Source: Folioceros fuciformis
Taxonomy: Eukaryota; Anthocerotophyta; Anthocerotopsida; Anthocerotales
Direction of reading: 5' to 3'
Length of the DNA stretch: 64,000 nt
Assembly: GCA_049999805.1 (NCBI GenBank)
Contig: JBNGIO010006283.1
Coordinates: 25,194-89,193 of the forward strand
The notes below the pieces were generated by a model. That model was not told where the DNA came from and did no database searches. It saw only the letters and a list, made by a program, of their open reading frames with translations. The position numbers were made by a program, and so were the translations under genes. Below are positions 12,013 through 22,188 of this stretch, piece by piece (the stretch's first letter is position 1; each line of letters opens with the position of its first letter).

Positions 12013-15000
12013 TCACATGACCGAATACCCGGGACCACCTCCGCCTTCAGGAACAGTCCACATGATGTTTTGGGTGGGGTCTTTGATATCACAGGCCTGC
12101 CCATTGGATTTTCCAATATCAGTATAGTGTCCAAGACACGTATCACAAGATCATCGTTGTCTTGCAAGACATAAATACGAGGCAAATCCAACACAATCCC
12201 TTCAGGTGTATTGCGGTCTGAAATCCTCCGACAGACCTTACAGTGCAGACAATTTTGCGCATTGATGTGCAGCTTTAATTCGTCACGGTCTGTCGCAACG
12301 TATCTGCAGACCACTGGCATATAAGAGGTATTCGATGGCTAAAGGCACGACAAGCAGGGCAGGAAGACTTACTCATAGACTCGTGCAGGACAGTACCGAG
12401 ACTCTGGCCCTGCAAATACTGGTAAGTTAACAGTTTCTGGTACTTTTGGATCTCGGAGCCGAAGATGTGCAGGCTGATCATGGTTGTGGTTGGTGTTACT
12501 CCTGCAGATGGTGGACAGTAGTGGGACAACATGACTTAGTTTTTTGACAGCGTCTATCTGCAGGATCTTCACAGTTTTTCATCGTGCTCTTGTGAAAATG
12601 GCACCCACCTGTGCAACGATGTGAGCAGGTCAAATGAGATCACACCATCAGGCTTGGGGTACTCGATGGGTGTATGCTTTGCAGCATGCTGCAAAAAAGC
12701 GTGAAGCAGGTTAATAACCGCAGGATGCTCATTTGGATGGACATGAGACCCAGTCGAGCATGCAATTCTAACCAAATACTCCTGCTGTCCTCACCTCTGT
12801 GGCCAAGTTGTCTGGGCTTCCATGCTTGAGAGTCACAGGAAGTTTTCCTCTTGTAATGTAGCTGCAAGGTGTCTGGGTTCTCAGTCAAAAAAGTTGTGAC
12901 AACTTGGAAACTGGCAAGTGACATTATAATGCAAATTAGCTTACTGTTCGACTGCAGACACTACCAATCCGGGGAACAGACCATGGTGGAATGCCTGTTT
13001 AGGACAGAGCAGACCACGACTCTGATGGTTATTCCCAATCAACTAGAAACTTTTCTCCCAGAACTCTCAACCACGATGCAAAACATGCTCTACCGGACGT
13101 AGATTCCTTGCTGCATACAGTTCTTGCCATAGCCATGACTTTTTCAGCAGGGCCCAGTATTCTTCCATAGATGGCAGTTCTTGAGAGTCTCTAATGAGTG
13201 AATTGAAGGCTGCTTCAGCAGCTAACATTCCTGTAGCAGAGCCATCATATCATTCGTCTTGGATCATAAACAACACGCATGAGCTAGGAAATCCAGCAGG
13301 CCGTACAGAATTTTGAAACCATACCTGACTTCATGGCTGTATGAGTTCCTTTTATCTTTGGAACGTTCAAAAATCCGGCTGCGCAACCCAGTAAGGCGCC
13401 TCCGGGAAAAGATGTCTTTGGTATGGACTGACAGCACAGTGTAGGGCCAACCAAGTAAGGAAGGGACCTCCAACATAGACACACGCTGGGAGACGAGATA
13501 CGGGCAGTTACAACATCATGGAGCACTCACACCTGAAATCCACCTTCATTCAGACTGCGTGCTCCATACTGAATTACTTTGCCACCGTCAAGCATTGGCT
13601 TGATAGAAGGATGATGCTTGAACCTCTGAAGTCACAGAATTGCACAAGAATCTGAACACTGATCCCAATTATAGACAGCAATCGTTTTCGATTGCTGTAA
13701 GAGAGGGACTTGCCTGATACTCTTCATACGGGATCAGATAGGGATTTTTGTAGTCCAGGGCCACTACGAGTCCGATTGCTATCTGTTCACACATACCAAA
13801 GTACTTACCCTTGCCGATCGCCTTTATATAATCAAGCCGGTTATGATGCACAAGATGGAAATTCTCACCTGCCTACTGTTCATGTGATAAATGAAGGAAC
13901 CACCGTATGTTCTCCTGTCCAAAGGCCAACCTAGCGTATGGAGAACAAAACCTGGCTTATGCTTTTCTTCATCAATCTCCCAAACCTACAACGTTATCCC
14001 ACTCAGAAGCAAGAAGTCTATGTATCCTGTCATGAAAGGAGTGAAATTTCATCGGACAAAGGCTCCAAAAGTGCATCCCACATACACACCTCTTTGATAC
14101 CAAGAGCATATGTTTGATGCTGAGCACCTGAAAGCTTCCTGAGCTCAAACTTTTTAATCACTGTCTGGAATAAGGGGACGGCACCACAAATAAGGATACT
14201 GGAAAGTCACGACAGTGCTCACTTCCATTGCAAAAGGCAGTTCTGCAGGATGCTTACTTCAGACAAAGAACCTCTGCAACCCTCCCCCAAGAGGGTGAGC
14301 CTTCCTATGGACACAGACACATCTGCTTGTTATTGCCCCCACCACTGGATGCAGTTGCTACCAAGAACACATTCCATGAAACCTATTCAGAGTCACACCT
14401 CTTAGCTCCAAGCCTCGTGCAAAGTTAGCCTTTTTTGAGCCATCTTTGGCAATTCCCATATCGTTTGTAGCAACCCCAACAACCCGGTAACCATTATCTT
14501 CATATAGAATCTGAGAAAAGCTGACATAAGACAGGGCACTGTAATCTCCAAGCTGGAATGGCATGTTGTGACTTGCAAGCAGATCCACTCAACCAGATAG
14601 CATCGACCAATTCTCTTTCTAGGTCCGCAATTCGATCCAGGAGATCCCCACTGTATGCGATGAGAGCGCTTGGACCTTACCTCACTTGCAGCAAACCCCG
14701 GGTAAATTTCAACCCCCAATTCTTCTGCTTTACCTCCCAACCACCGGACTAGCTCGCTCAAACTATGCAGAAGTCCACACCACTACCTATTAGTAGACTG
14801 GAACATGTACCGCATGTCGTGACAGAAAGTGTGGATATGAACCTGATGACATAATTTCCAGAATTGTTGAAGGGAGATGGGAGTGGAATTGCCCGCTTCT
14901 CAGTCAGAAACCAGAACTTATCATCAGTAACCGGCACTTGCACTGGAGCCTGCGGCCGACAAGCAAACGAAGCCAATGGCAACTAGTCAATAACCACACT

Positions 15001-15708
15001 ACACCCCTTCAATCTGGAGATAAAAACACAAACAGGATGCTTCAAACACCAACGTATATCACTTACACCTTGCTCCTTCCAGTCAGGGATGAGCTCCTGA
15101 AGCGACTTCGGTTCAAAGACATTCCCAGACAGAATATGGGAACCTGGAAGGAAAACAGCATCAGAATGGAAGTTTCTTGACTGCACAACCCTATAATAAA
15201 ACACCAGCAGAAGGAGAGCAATCCTTTCCTACCATCTAGAAAGCACATCCCAACCTGCCAACCAAACCACGTGCACGGATAATGCAGGCTTACCAACTTC
15301 AGCCCCTTTCTCCACAACGCAGACGCTGATATCCTTGTTCCTCTCCTGCGCCAGCTGCTTGAGGCGGATAGCTGCAGACAAACCCGCAGGTCCCGCCCCC
15401 ACTATAACAACATCATACTCCATGGACTCTCTGGCCTCCGCACCAGATTGCGTGCACATTGTTCTGAATCGTCCACAAGGCCCCAAGGCAGCTCTGGCCG
15501 AGCAGCTTGCCTGCGAGGACCTCCAAATTCGAGAATCCAGAGCATGTTCGGGCAAAGCAGCCCTCACAGGTGCAGAAGATGCATCTCCCGAGCTGCGTGA
15601 CTGCAGCAGGGCGTAGGACAATAGAACCTTCATCTGACCCATCTTTCGTCGTCCAACGACGCTAGCCAGAAGCGAGCTTCTCCTCGCAGACAAGGCCGCA
15701 GCTGCCAT
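12013..15708 (-). CDS. ETFQO: Electron transfer flavoprotein-ubiquinone oxidoreductase, mitochondrial
   Basis: Eighteen exons from 15708-15294 to 12096-12013 give 636 aa in one frame. The enzyme sits on the inner mitochondrial membrane and passes electrons from ETF (branched-chain amino acid, phytol and lysine breakdown) to ubiquinone. An Arg/Ser-rich presequence of about 90 residues precedes [15 protein letters not shown] (GxGxxG at about 104-109). Further landmarks are [87 protein letters not shown] and [18 protein letters not shown]. The 4Fe-4S cysteines lie in [10 protein letters not shown] and NCLHCKACDIKDP, and the end is [10 protein letters not shown]. Two oddities: intron 13713-13626 begins with GC (CAG|gcaagt), and CPAGVYE, almost invariant in the family, reads CPARVYE. 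The first ATG at 15708 was chosen; the open frame continues to 15729. Confidence 0.95.
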
Positions 15709-17302
15709 GATCACACTCTGCCACCGCAAGCACTAGCTTCTCCAATTGGTTTGCACGAGGAGCCTTGAGTCTCCGTTGTCTGCTGAAATCCTCAATTCGT
15801 CTCACGACCTTGCCTTGACACTTGTTTCATCGTCAACCAGCACACATCTGTACAAAAGCCAAAAGCAGATTATGTACATACATACATACATATTTAGACA
15901 ATATTCATCTCCACAACCATATTACAATCCTCTCTAAAGTTGACGAGGGCTGCTGCTACACTGCTGGAACAACGCTCCGCCAAGCTACAAAGTGGTCAAG
16001 GCTTAGAATCTCAACTCCCTTCTCATGTGCCTGCTGTTTCCTCACACTCATCCTCACCATCCCATAATATTTACATGTCCTCAGCATGTCTCCTCTATGC
16101 TTAGTTTTCGCCTCTCTTCCCTTTGCTTATATGCTCACGAAGTACACATGGTAACAAATTTTGACAAAGCATAATATGAAATTCTGAAAGTACAATATGG
16201 TGTGATATTCCACCAACCTTTCCTTCCTATGTTTGTTGAGAGCTCTTTCTCTTGTTTTTCATACTACTAACATATATTGTTGTGCACTAGTTTTCCTGAG
16301 TGATTGCATTTAGAAAGTCTTGCAGAATGGATCTTGGATGTTCAATTCTTCAACTGGAAATCTATGTAATATAACATGACAGAACTCAGGTTCCAGTAAA
16401 AGGTCAAGGCTCAACTACCATATTACATGGCTCAACTACCATATTACATCAAGGCTCAACTACCATATTACATGGCTCAACTACCATATTACATTGTGCG
16501 AGCATTGATGCTTATTTGACAATGTTTGTCAGCCAGCCTAGTTTAGAGCAATTACATATTTGTGACCTCATCTTGTATATGAAGAGCATCTTGTCTATGA
16601 ACTACTTGGTGCTAGGCTACCGAGTAATATAGTATACAGACATCAATTTGGCAGCATCAATTAGCTTGACTAACACCAAGTAGGGATTTGCTAGCTAGCC
16701 TTGTTAGTAGAACAAAGGACTGTTAGTCTAACAAGTAATCAAGTTCCATGTACCATGCTTGGTCTTCTTTGGGCACTTGTAGTAAGAAAATTGTGGGTGC
16801 ATTCATATGTTGAGTATGTTGTTGTCACTTCGACATAAAGTTGTAATTTGATCTTGCTCTCTTAATCACACCTTGAGTAATATAACAAACACTTGCCTGC
16901 TTGTTTCTGTTCAGATCTCAAAAATCAAGCTTGTTTTGCTGGTTGAAGTGGATCGCTGGATCTAGGCCTAGCTAGCACAAGATGGCTTTGCAAGTGGGAC
17001 ACGGAATGCCGTATAACACATAGGGAGGAAGAAGAGAGAAGGGAAAAAACAATCGTTTTGAAGTGTAGCCACAACGGATTTGGATAAAATACTGCATGGA
17101 AACATGCGAGGTGGGAACTAGCTCGGGAAGTCGGGATATCTAGGGCTCTGACAGTCCGACACCTTAAATGTACATACTAGGAATATCGACTGTCCAGAGT
17201 GTCGCGTTGCGAGTTGCTTTGTCGCTGAGAGAGGCTGATACCTGAGAGCGATTAGCACGTAAGACATCTCTTCTAGGACGAGCTGTGAATTGGGGCGCCA
17301 AG
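15709..17302. other. 1.6-kb AT-rich intergenic region
   Basis: No coding exon is recognised. It holds a small tandem repeat (listed separately), the promoter side of ETFQO on the left and the promoter side of the gene at 17303 on the right. No transposon ends were seen. Confidence 0.45.
16405..16494. repeat. Short tandem repeat, four copies of a 19-bp core
   Basis: The core ggctcaactaccatattac(at) appears four times, alternating with and without a short caa spacer, so the array reads as two copies of a roughly 45-bp dimer. It lies in AT-rich intergenic DNA with no neighbouring gene. Confidence 0.85.
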
Positions 17303-18004
17303 ATGAGTACGACGGCGTGCCCTCGGAGGAGATCCTTGGCTGCGGTATGCGGGAACAAGAAAGTGGTGAAGGATGCGTTTTTCGTGTTGTTGTGCAGTGT
17401 TTACCTTGCACTCGAGCTGTTCCACCACGGGTCGCCTCTGGCGCCCGTGTGGAAATCCCAATCAAAATTTGCTGCTCTACACCCGCCATCAGAACCTAGA
17501 GCTTCACCTCTGAAGGGAATTGTGGAGAGGTTGAGCTCAGAGCCGCTGAGCGAGGAAGAGCGGCAGGTTTTGGAGGACGTGAGCCGGATGTCGAACCTGG
17601 AGCTGGAGACTGTGGCAGTTGCCGAGACGGTGGTGCCGGTGACTGAGCACGCCAAGCTGGTGGAGTACGTGGAGAAGAATCTGGCCGGAATCAGGGTTGT
17701 GCTCGGGCCAGAGCGAGCAGATTCGGTGGTGAGCATGGTGCGAAACTATGCCTGCTCCGAGGACTTCGTTGACTTGTCCAGCGGGGCGTTTGATTCTACA
17801 GGGAGTTTGGCCACGTACGCATGTCTTTTGCTTGTAGCACGCCAGGATGACCATCTTCACTTTATGCTCACGGCTGGGAGAGCAGAACCGCATCTCGGGT
17901 GGAGAGGGATCTCGCGGGGGAGACGGGTTCAGTGGAGGAGTGCTCTCGCTAGGTCGCTGACTGAGAAAGTGATAGATGAAGCAAAGGAGAAATTTGCCTC
18001 GTGA
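17303..18004 (+). CDS. Hypothetical single-TM protein
   Basis: An intronless frame of 233 aa from ATG 17303 (MSTTACPRRRS); the frame also runs a few codons upstream from a GTG. A basic N terminus (RRRSLAAVCGNKKVVK) precedes a hydrophobic stretch at about 28-42 (AFFVLLCSVYLALELF). This could be a signal anchor or an uncleaved organelle-import anchor. The rest is soluble, with an acidic helical part (LSEEERQVLEDVSRMSNLE) and a second helical part (EHAKLVEYVEKNLAGIRVV); the end is basic. No family is recognised. Coding status is supported by the long ATG frame with balanced composition and an N-terminal anchor, not by homology. Confidence 0.5.
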   Translation: MSTTACPRRRSLAAVCGNKKVVKDAFFVLLCSVYLALELFHHGSPLAPVWKSQSKFAALHPPSEPRASPLKGIVERLSSEPLSEEERQVLEDVSRMSNLELETVAVAETVVPVTEHAKLVEYVEKNLAGIRVVLGPERADSVVSMVRNYACSEDFVDLSSGAFDSTGSLATYACLLLVARQDDHLHFMLTAGRAEPHLGWRGISRGRRVQWRSALARSLTEKVIDEAKEKFAS

Positions 18005-18408
18005 TGAGCACGAGGAACGCTTCCTTTTTACTATCTCTGTATGATACCAGGAGGTGGTCGTCTCTCTCCAAGGAGAGTGGTAATCACCGAGCGCGTGGGA
18101 AACAAGGGGAATCGCCCTTGATATACTTTTCGATGGACCTTTCCGTGTTCGTGTTGAGCTGCCGGCACGTTGGAGCAGGGAGAGTTGTTACGTTGGAGGA
18201 TCACGGTAGCATCTTGTTATCTGCCACGTTACACAATTAGGTTTATCCCTTGAGCAGGGAGGATGACTCGCTGTATGTGATAGGTTTCGTGCGATTTATC
18301 CTCTCAAGCCATTTGTATACAAGCCATTCTGTGCTAGCCTTGATGTTCATACTGATCGGCCTTTACCAAAATTGTTGAAGGATTGGAAAGTGAAACTTGC
18401 TATATCAC
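18005..18408. other. Intergenic between convergent genes
   Basis: About 400 bp between two convergent stop codons; it should contain both 3' UTRs. Nothing else recognised. Confidence 0.4.
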
Positions 18409-18796
18409 TCACTCCAGAATGCTTAACTCCAGAGCATTGTGCGCGAGCTCCACCCGCACCTGTCTCTCCAACTCCTCCAGTCTACTCTGGCACTCTGAAG
18501 TGCCAGTAGATCCTTGCGAGATGTTCAAATCCCTGAGCGCAGCTGCGAGATCACGCTGTTCGTGCCGGCGGCACCCTCTGTTAGACTGCATCACTCTGTC
18601 TTCGTAGTAACATTGCAGGGCATCAACAGAATTCGCTCGGGAATACAAAGCCTGAAGCCGAGATCGTGCCTCCTCGCCTCTCACAAGGGCTGCCTGAGTT
18701 TCCTCTGGAAGACCTGCGAAAGCACTGTAATGCCAGCCATTGAGTGAGTAGAGCAGCAAAAGAAGAACAAGCAGCTGCTTACTTCTGATTCGCCAT
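18409..18796 (-). CDS. Small helical protein, unknown
   Basis: Two exons are proposed: a 14-bp first exon, 18796-18783 (MANQ, donor AA|gtaagc), and 18724-18409 (acceptor attacag), giving 109 aa. The protein is Ala/Glu/Arg/Leu-rich and predicted almost fully helical: AGLPEETQAALVRGEEARSR, then QRDLAAALRDLNIS and a final heptad-like segment RLEELERQVRVELAHNALEL. This suggests a small coiled-coil subunit of a complex. No family is recognised. It is head-to-head with COMMD4, with start codons about 440 bp apart. The microexon is the weakest part of the model. Confidence 0.5.
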
Positions 18797-19238
18797 GACC
18801 TTCACCTGAGAGCGCCCTTGGCAACACCCCACCCAAAACCTGCATCAACGGTTTCTCGGTATCCCATATCGAAACACGGTTGCAAAGAAAAATTCCTTCC
18901 GCCCTCTAAGCCATCCCTGTATCCCAGCTGTAGAAGGGTAAGATCAAGGATGCCAAGACGCAGCAGAAGCTGCAGTGCACAAACCGGACTTAGGCTAACT
19001 GAGAAACAGCAAAAAGACCATCCAGGATACGTCGTGGAATTGCGCGCGGCGCATCTGCCCAGCTCGTTCTAGCGCCGCCCTCTCCCGGTGCTGTACTGCG
19101 GGTTCGTCACGGGGCACCTCCCACACATCGTCGTCAACGTTCACAGATGCGGCCACAAGCGGTGCTTCCATACCGGCAAATACTAGTGGTGTTCAAAGTC
19201 CTTGCTCGTTGATCTAAGTGCAAAAAAAGCCAGGCGTC

Positions 19239-20475
19239 ATGAAGTTCTCCTTCTGCGGAAACTTGGATGCGCCAGACTGGATCTTGCCGCATGTCTCCGC
19301 GCTCTCCTCCCTTGTATTGCTCCACACCCTTGACGTTAGGGTTTTCCGTCCTGCTTGTCGCCCGTTTGGTAGACTCTGCCAACTGGCATGAGTTTGACGC
19401 GGAGAGGATTTGTGCTCTCCAACGCTTGCAATGTGCAGACTGGTGCCAAAATAAACCTGTTGGCGAGTCATCTCATTGGATACATCCTGGAAGGTGGATT
19501 TGAGGTGCGTGGAATTTCGTTGTGTTGCTCGGGGTTGCGATTTGGTCCTTCTAAAATCAACAAGTGCTTTGCTGAGAAGTGAAGGTTCTTGTCCTTTTGC
19601 AGTACGACAAGCTACTAGAACTCACAGTTGATTCGAACTTCGGTATGATACTTGGCTGTTCCCTCGTTGGATGGACAGTGCAAATGCTGTATAAGAGGCT
19701 CATTACAAGAGAAGTTTCTATGCAGGAGGGGCGGATGTCAAGGCATGCATTGCAGCCTTGCATTTCGTCCTCACTAGTGCTGCTAAGTTTGATGTAGATC
19801 CTGCTACACTATCCCGAGAGCTTCAGCAACTAGGCTTACCCCGAGGTTCGTAGACAACTGGGGTGTGGGAGTGGCTATGTGCTTGGACGCTTGGTGCAGG
19901 AATAATCATTGTGTTAAACCACATGTCTTGTCATTTTGTTGCAGAACATAGTGATGCGCTTTGTAAAGCATATGGTGAAGGAAGAGAACCACTACAGGCG
20001 AAATTTCTGCACAGAACTTTGCAATGTAAGTATCACTCAAAAAGTATCTCCAAGTGTCTTGTGATATTGCAGCACACTTCTAGAACGAAAGCAACCGAGA
20101 ATGCCCAGAATTTCCTTAATTCAAATCTGCTTCTACACGAACAGGTACACCTCTACAGGTATGCCAGGCACAGCCCTACAAATGTCCCTGGCAACCATAC
20201 ACACTCAACTCCAAGAATGTTCTTCTGCAGTTGTCTCCTCTCGACCAGCAGCAAGTAACAGACCACAAGGTGGCAAAACCCGTTTACATCAAAGTGTCGA
20301 TAGAGAAATTTCGGTTGCTCATACATGGTACGTGCCATCTTTCAATACTGATATGTCTGTGACCAGCGATGTCTACGGCAACAATGTTACTAGACGTTCT
20401 GACTGGAGTTCTCTGGGCATTTTCATGGTTGTAGAATTGAAGGTAGCCAGGTCGTTGATGGAGGTCACCGTGTAG
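19239..20475 (+). CDS. COMMD4: COMM domain-containing protein 4
   Basis: Seven exons give 201 aa: 19239-19313, 19439-19504, 19603-19642, 19726-19845, 19945-20025, 20145-20327, 20435-20475. The N terminus [22 protein letters not shown] matches the [20 protein letters not shown] type of COMMD4. Next come the helical N domain ([27 protein letters not shown]), the family segment [40 protein letters not shown], and a C-terminal COMM domain ([28 protein letters not shown]). COMMD proteins form the heteromeric Commander/CCC complex used in endosomal recycling; their role in plants is little studied. Exon 6 was placed by frame continuity ([12 protein letters not shown]...[12 protein letters not shown]) and diverges most from animal sequences. 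Confidence 0.85.
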
Positions 20476-22188
20476 GTGATGGTTGAGGTCATGACGATGG
20501 CAGCGTCAAGATCCACTCGCTGTTGTTTGATACGTGAGTGCAGTAATGTAAGCCCCCATAGGTCGACCTATTTTATTTTATTTTGTCAAGAGTATGAGTC
20601 TGGTATGTGCAAAACGTATTCGGTCATACCCGGGTCATAGTGACGCGTCGTATCTTTTTCCTGTCTTTCCCTGGACAATATTAATTGTCAGGGAGTTAAT
20701 ATTGTATAGGGTAATACAGACTGTGGATGTGGTAATTAATATTGGACATAAATAAATGACGTAGTGGTTGTCGTTGTAACGGGTCAAGAGTGAACCTCGC
20801 GTTCGCCAACTAAGCTGATTGTCCAAGCTACAGAAGAGGACAGTGGATAGACTTCCAGCGGGAAGTTCGCAACACTCTTGTTAGGGTGGCTGGCTTTCAG
20901 CCCATCAGCTGAAAATAGGGTCTCCATCTTTGCAATTTACCACTCGTGGTGCTTCTTTCGATCCTGGCATAGCTTTGTGAGATCCTTGGAGCAAGCCATG
21001 GACGCTGCCGGAGGAACTTGCCGACGGGGACCTCGTACCGGGCACTATGCCGGAGGACTCGATGCCTCCTGCGGAACGCATCGTTTGGGACAGGAAGGGA
21101 GGCAGGCATCAGCCAAGCCATTCTGTAACAAAAATGGGCTGGAAGGAAGTGGCTCTTGGCACCGACTTAACGTACGCAACTCGAACTGCGTCAGCCAAGC
21201 GATGGCAGCTAGCTAGTCTGAGATCACCCCACGGCCCATGGAGAAGCCTTGATTTTCGGGCTCAAACTTCAGATTATGCGACAACGAAGAATTGTATGGG
21301 ACTGCGAACTTGAAGGGTAGAGCAGTCGGGTGTGCTTGGCGGATCGCAGCCCTGTATTCCAACAGGCTAAGGCCGACCCTGGATGAGATGGGTGATGACG
21401 TGAATCGGTATCGCGTTCGTTCCACTGACTCAAGGGAGAGTCTGAACGCCGACCTTCACCAAGTCGCAGAAACGGGTTCACAACTCCAGTGCAACGCCCC
21501 TGTAGGGCTTATGGCCATAACGGATGCTCCAGTTGGGGCTTGGACTTCGGCCTTGGCTTGGCTTAGCTCGTCAGCACGGAATTTTCTGACTCTCTTGGCA
21601 TCGTGAGGTGATGCAAATATGCATGTCGATTTCTGTAAGTTGGCGACATCGAGATTTGTATAGTCATGCCCTGCAGCGAGTAGGGGACCAATTTTGATAA
21701 GTTCTTCAGATAGCATGATGTTGACTGCTACAGTTGCGCTATATTACATGACACAGGCCACCGTCGATGTCCAGTCTCCTCCTGGAAGGAAGCCCACGCC
21801 TTTGAAAGCAAGGTTGGTGGAAACCAGCTTCTGCAAGGTGCAAACTTGTTGCTTGTTCCTGCCACCGTCGGGGCAAGCCATCCGTCAAAAGTCGGATGGC
21901 TTGCCCCGACTGTGGAATCATGAAGGTGCTACATATCACAACAGAGTTCAAGGCCCAGGCTGTAGTAGCAGGCAATATGTCTGGTAGGTAGTTCTCTTTT
22001 CACAAGTAAGCCATCAGGGGTAGGGTTTTTGCAATTCCGGCTTCTCGGATCAGAAGCGCGAAGGCAACTACTGAATGTCCGGTTTGTGGTCGGTAAATTG
22101 ATTTTGCAGGAAACAAAGCAAGCCTGAAGGTGGTAGGGGCCTGAAAAATGCGGAGTGGTTGGAGAAGGCACTGCATGGACTGTCCTGT
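20476..22188. other. 1.7-kb intergenic region, possible gene remnant
   Basis: No complete gene. A minus-strand frame at 21716-21456 (86 codons, MLSEELIKIGPLLAAGHD) and a plus frame at 21292-21606 overlap; neither belongs to a known family. The region contains a strong inverted repeat at 21867-21910. The right end, with a splice-acceptor-like ttttgcag at 22102-22109, may belong to a 5' exon arrangement of the downstream PPR gene. Confidence 0.4.
21867..21910. repeat. Perfect 17-bp inverted repeat (hairpin)
   Basis: Arms gtcggggcaagccatcc (21867-21883) and its exact reverse complement (21894-21910) flank a 10-nt loop. The pairing extends by four more base pairs outward after one mismatch (ccac/gtgg). 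The stem is GC-rich and stands alone in intergenic DNA. Confidence 0.9.

Noticed and set aside
22159-22188. Upstream TTG start for the E-type PPR gene
   Set aside because: Not a usual nuclear start; either ATG 22189 or an upstream spliced exon is more likely.
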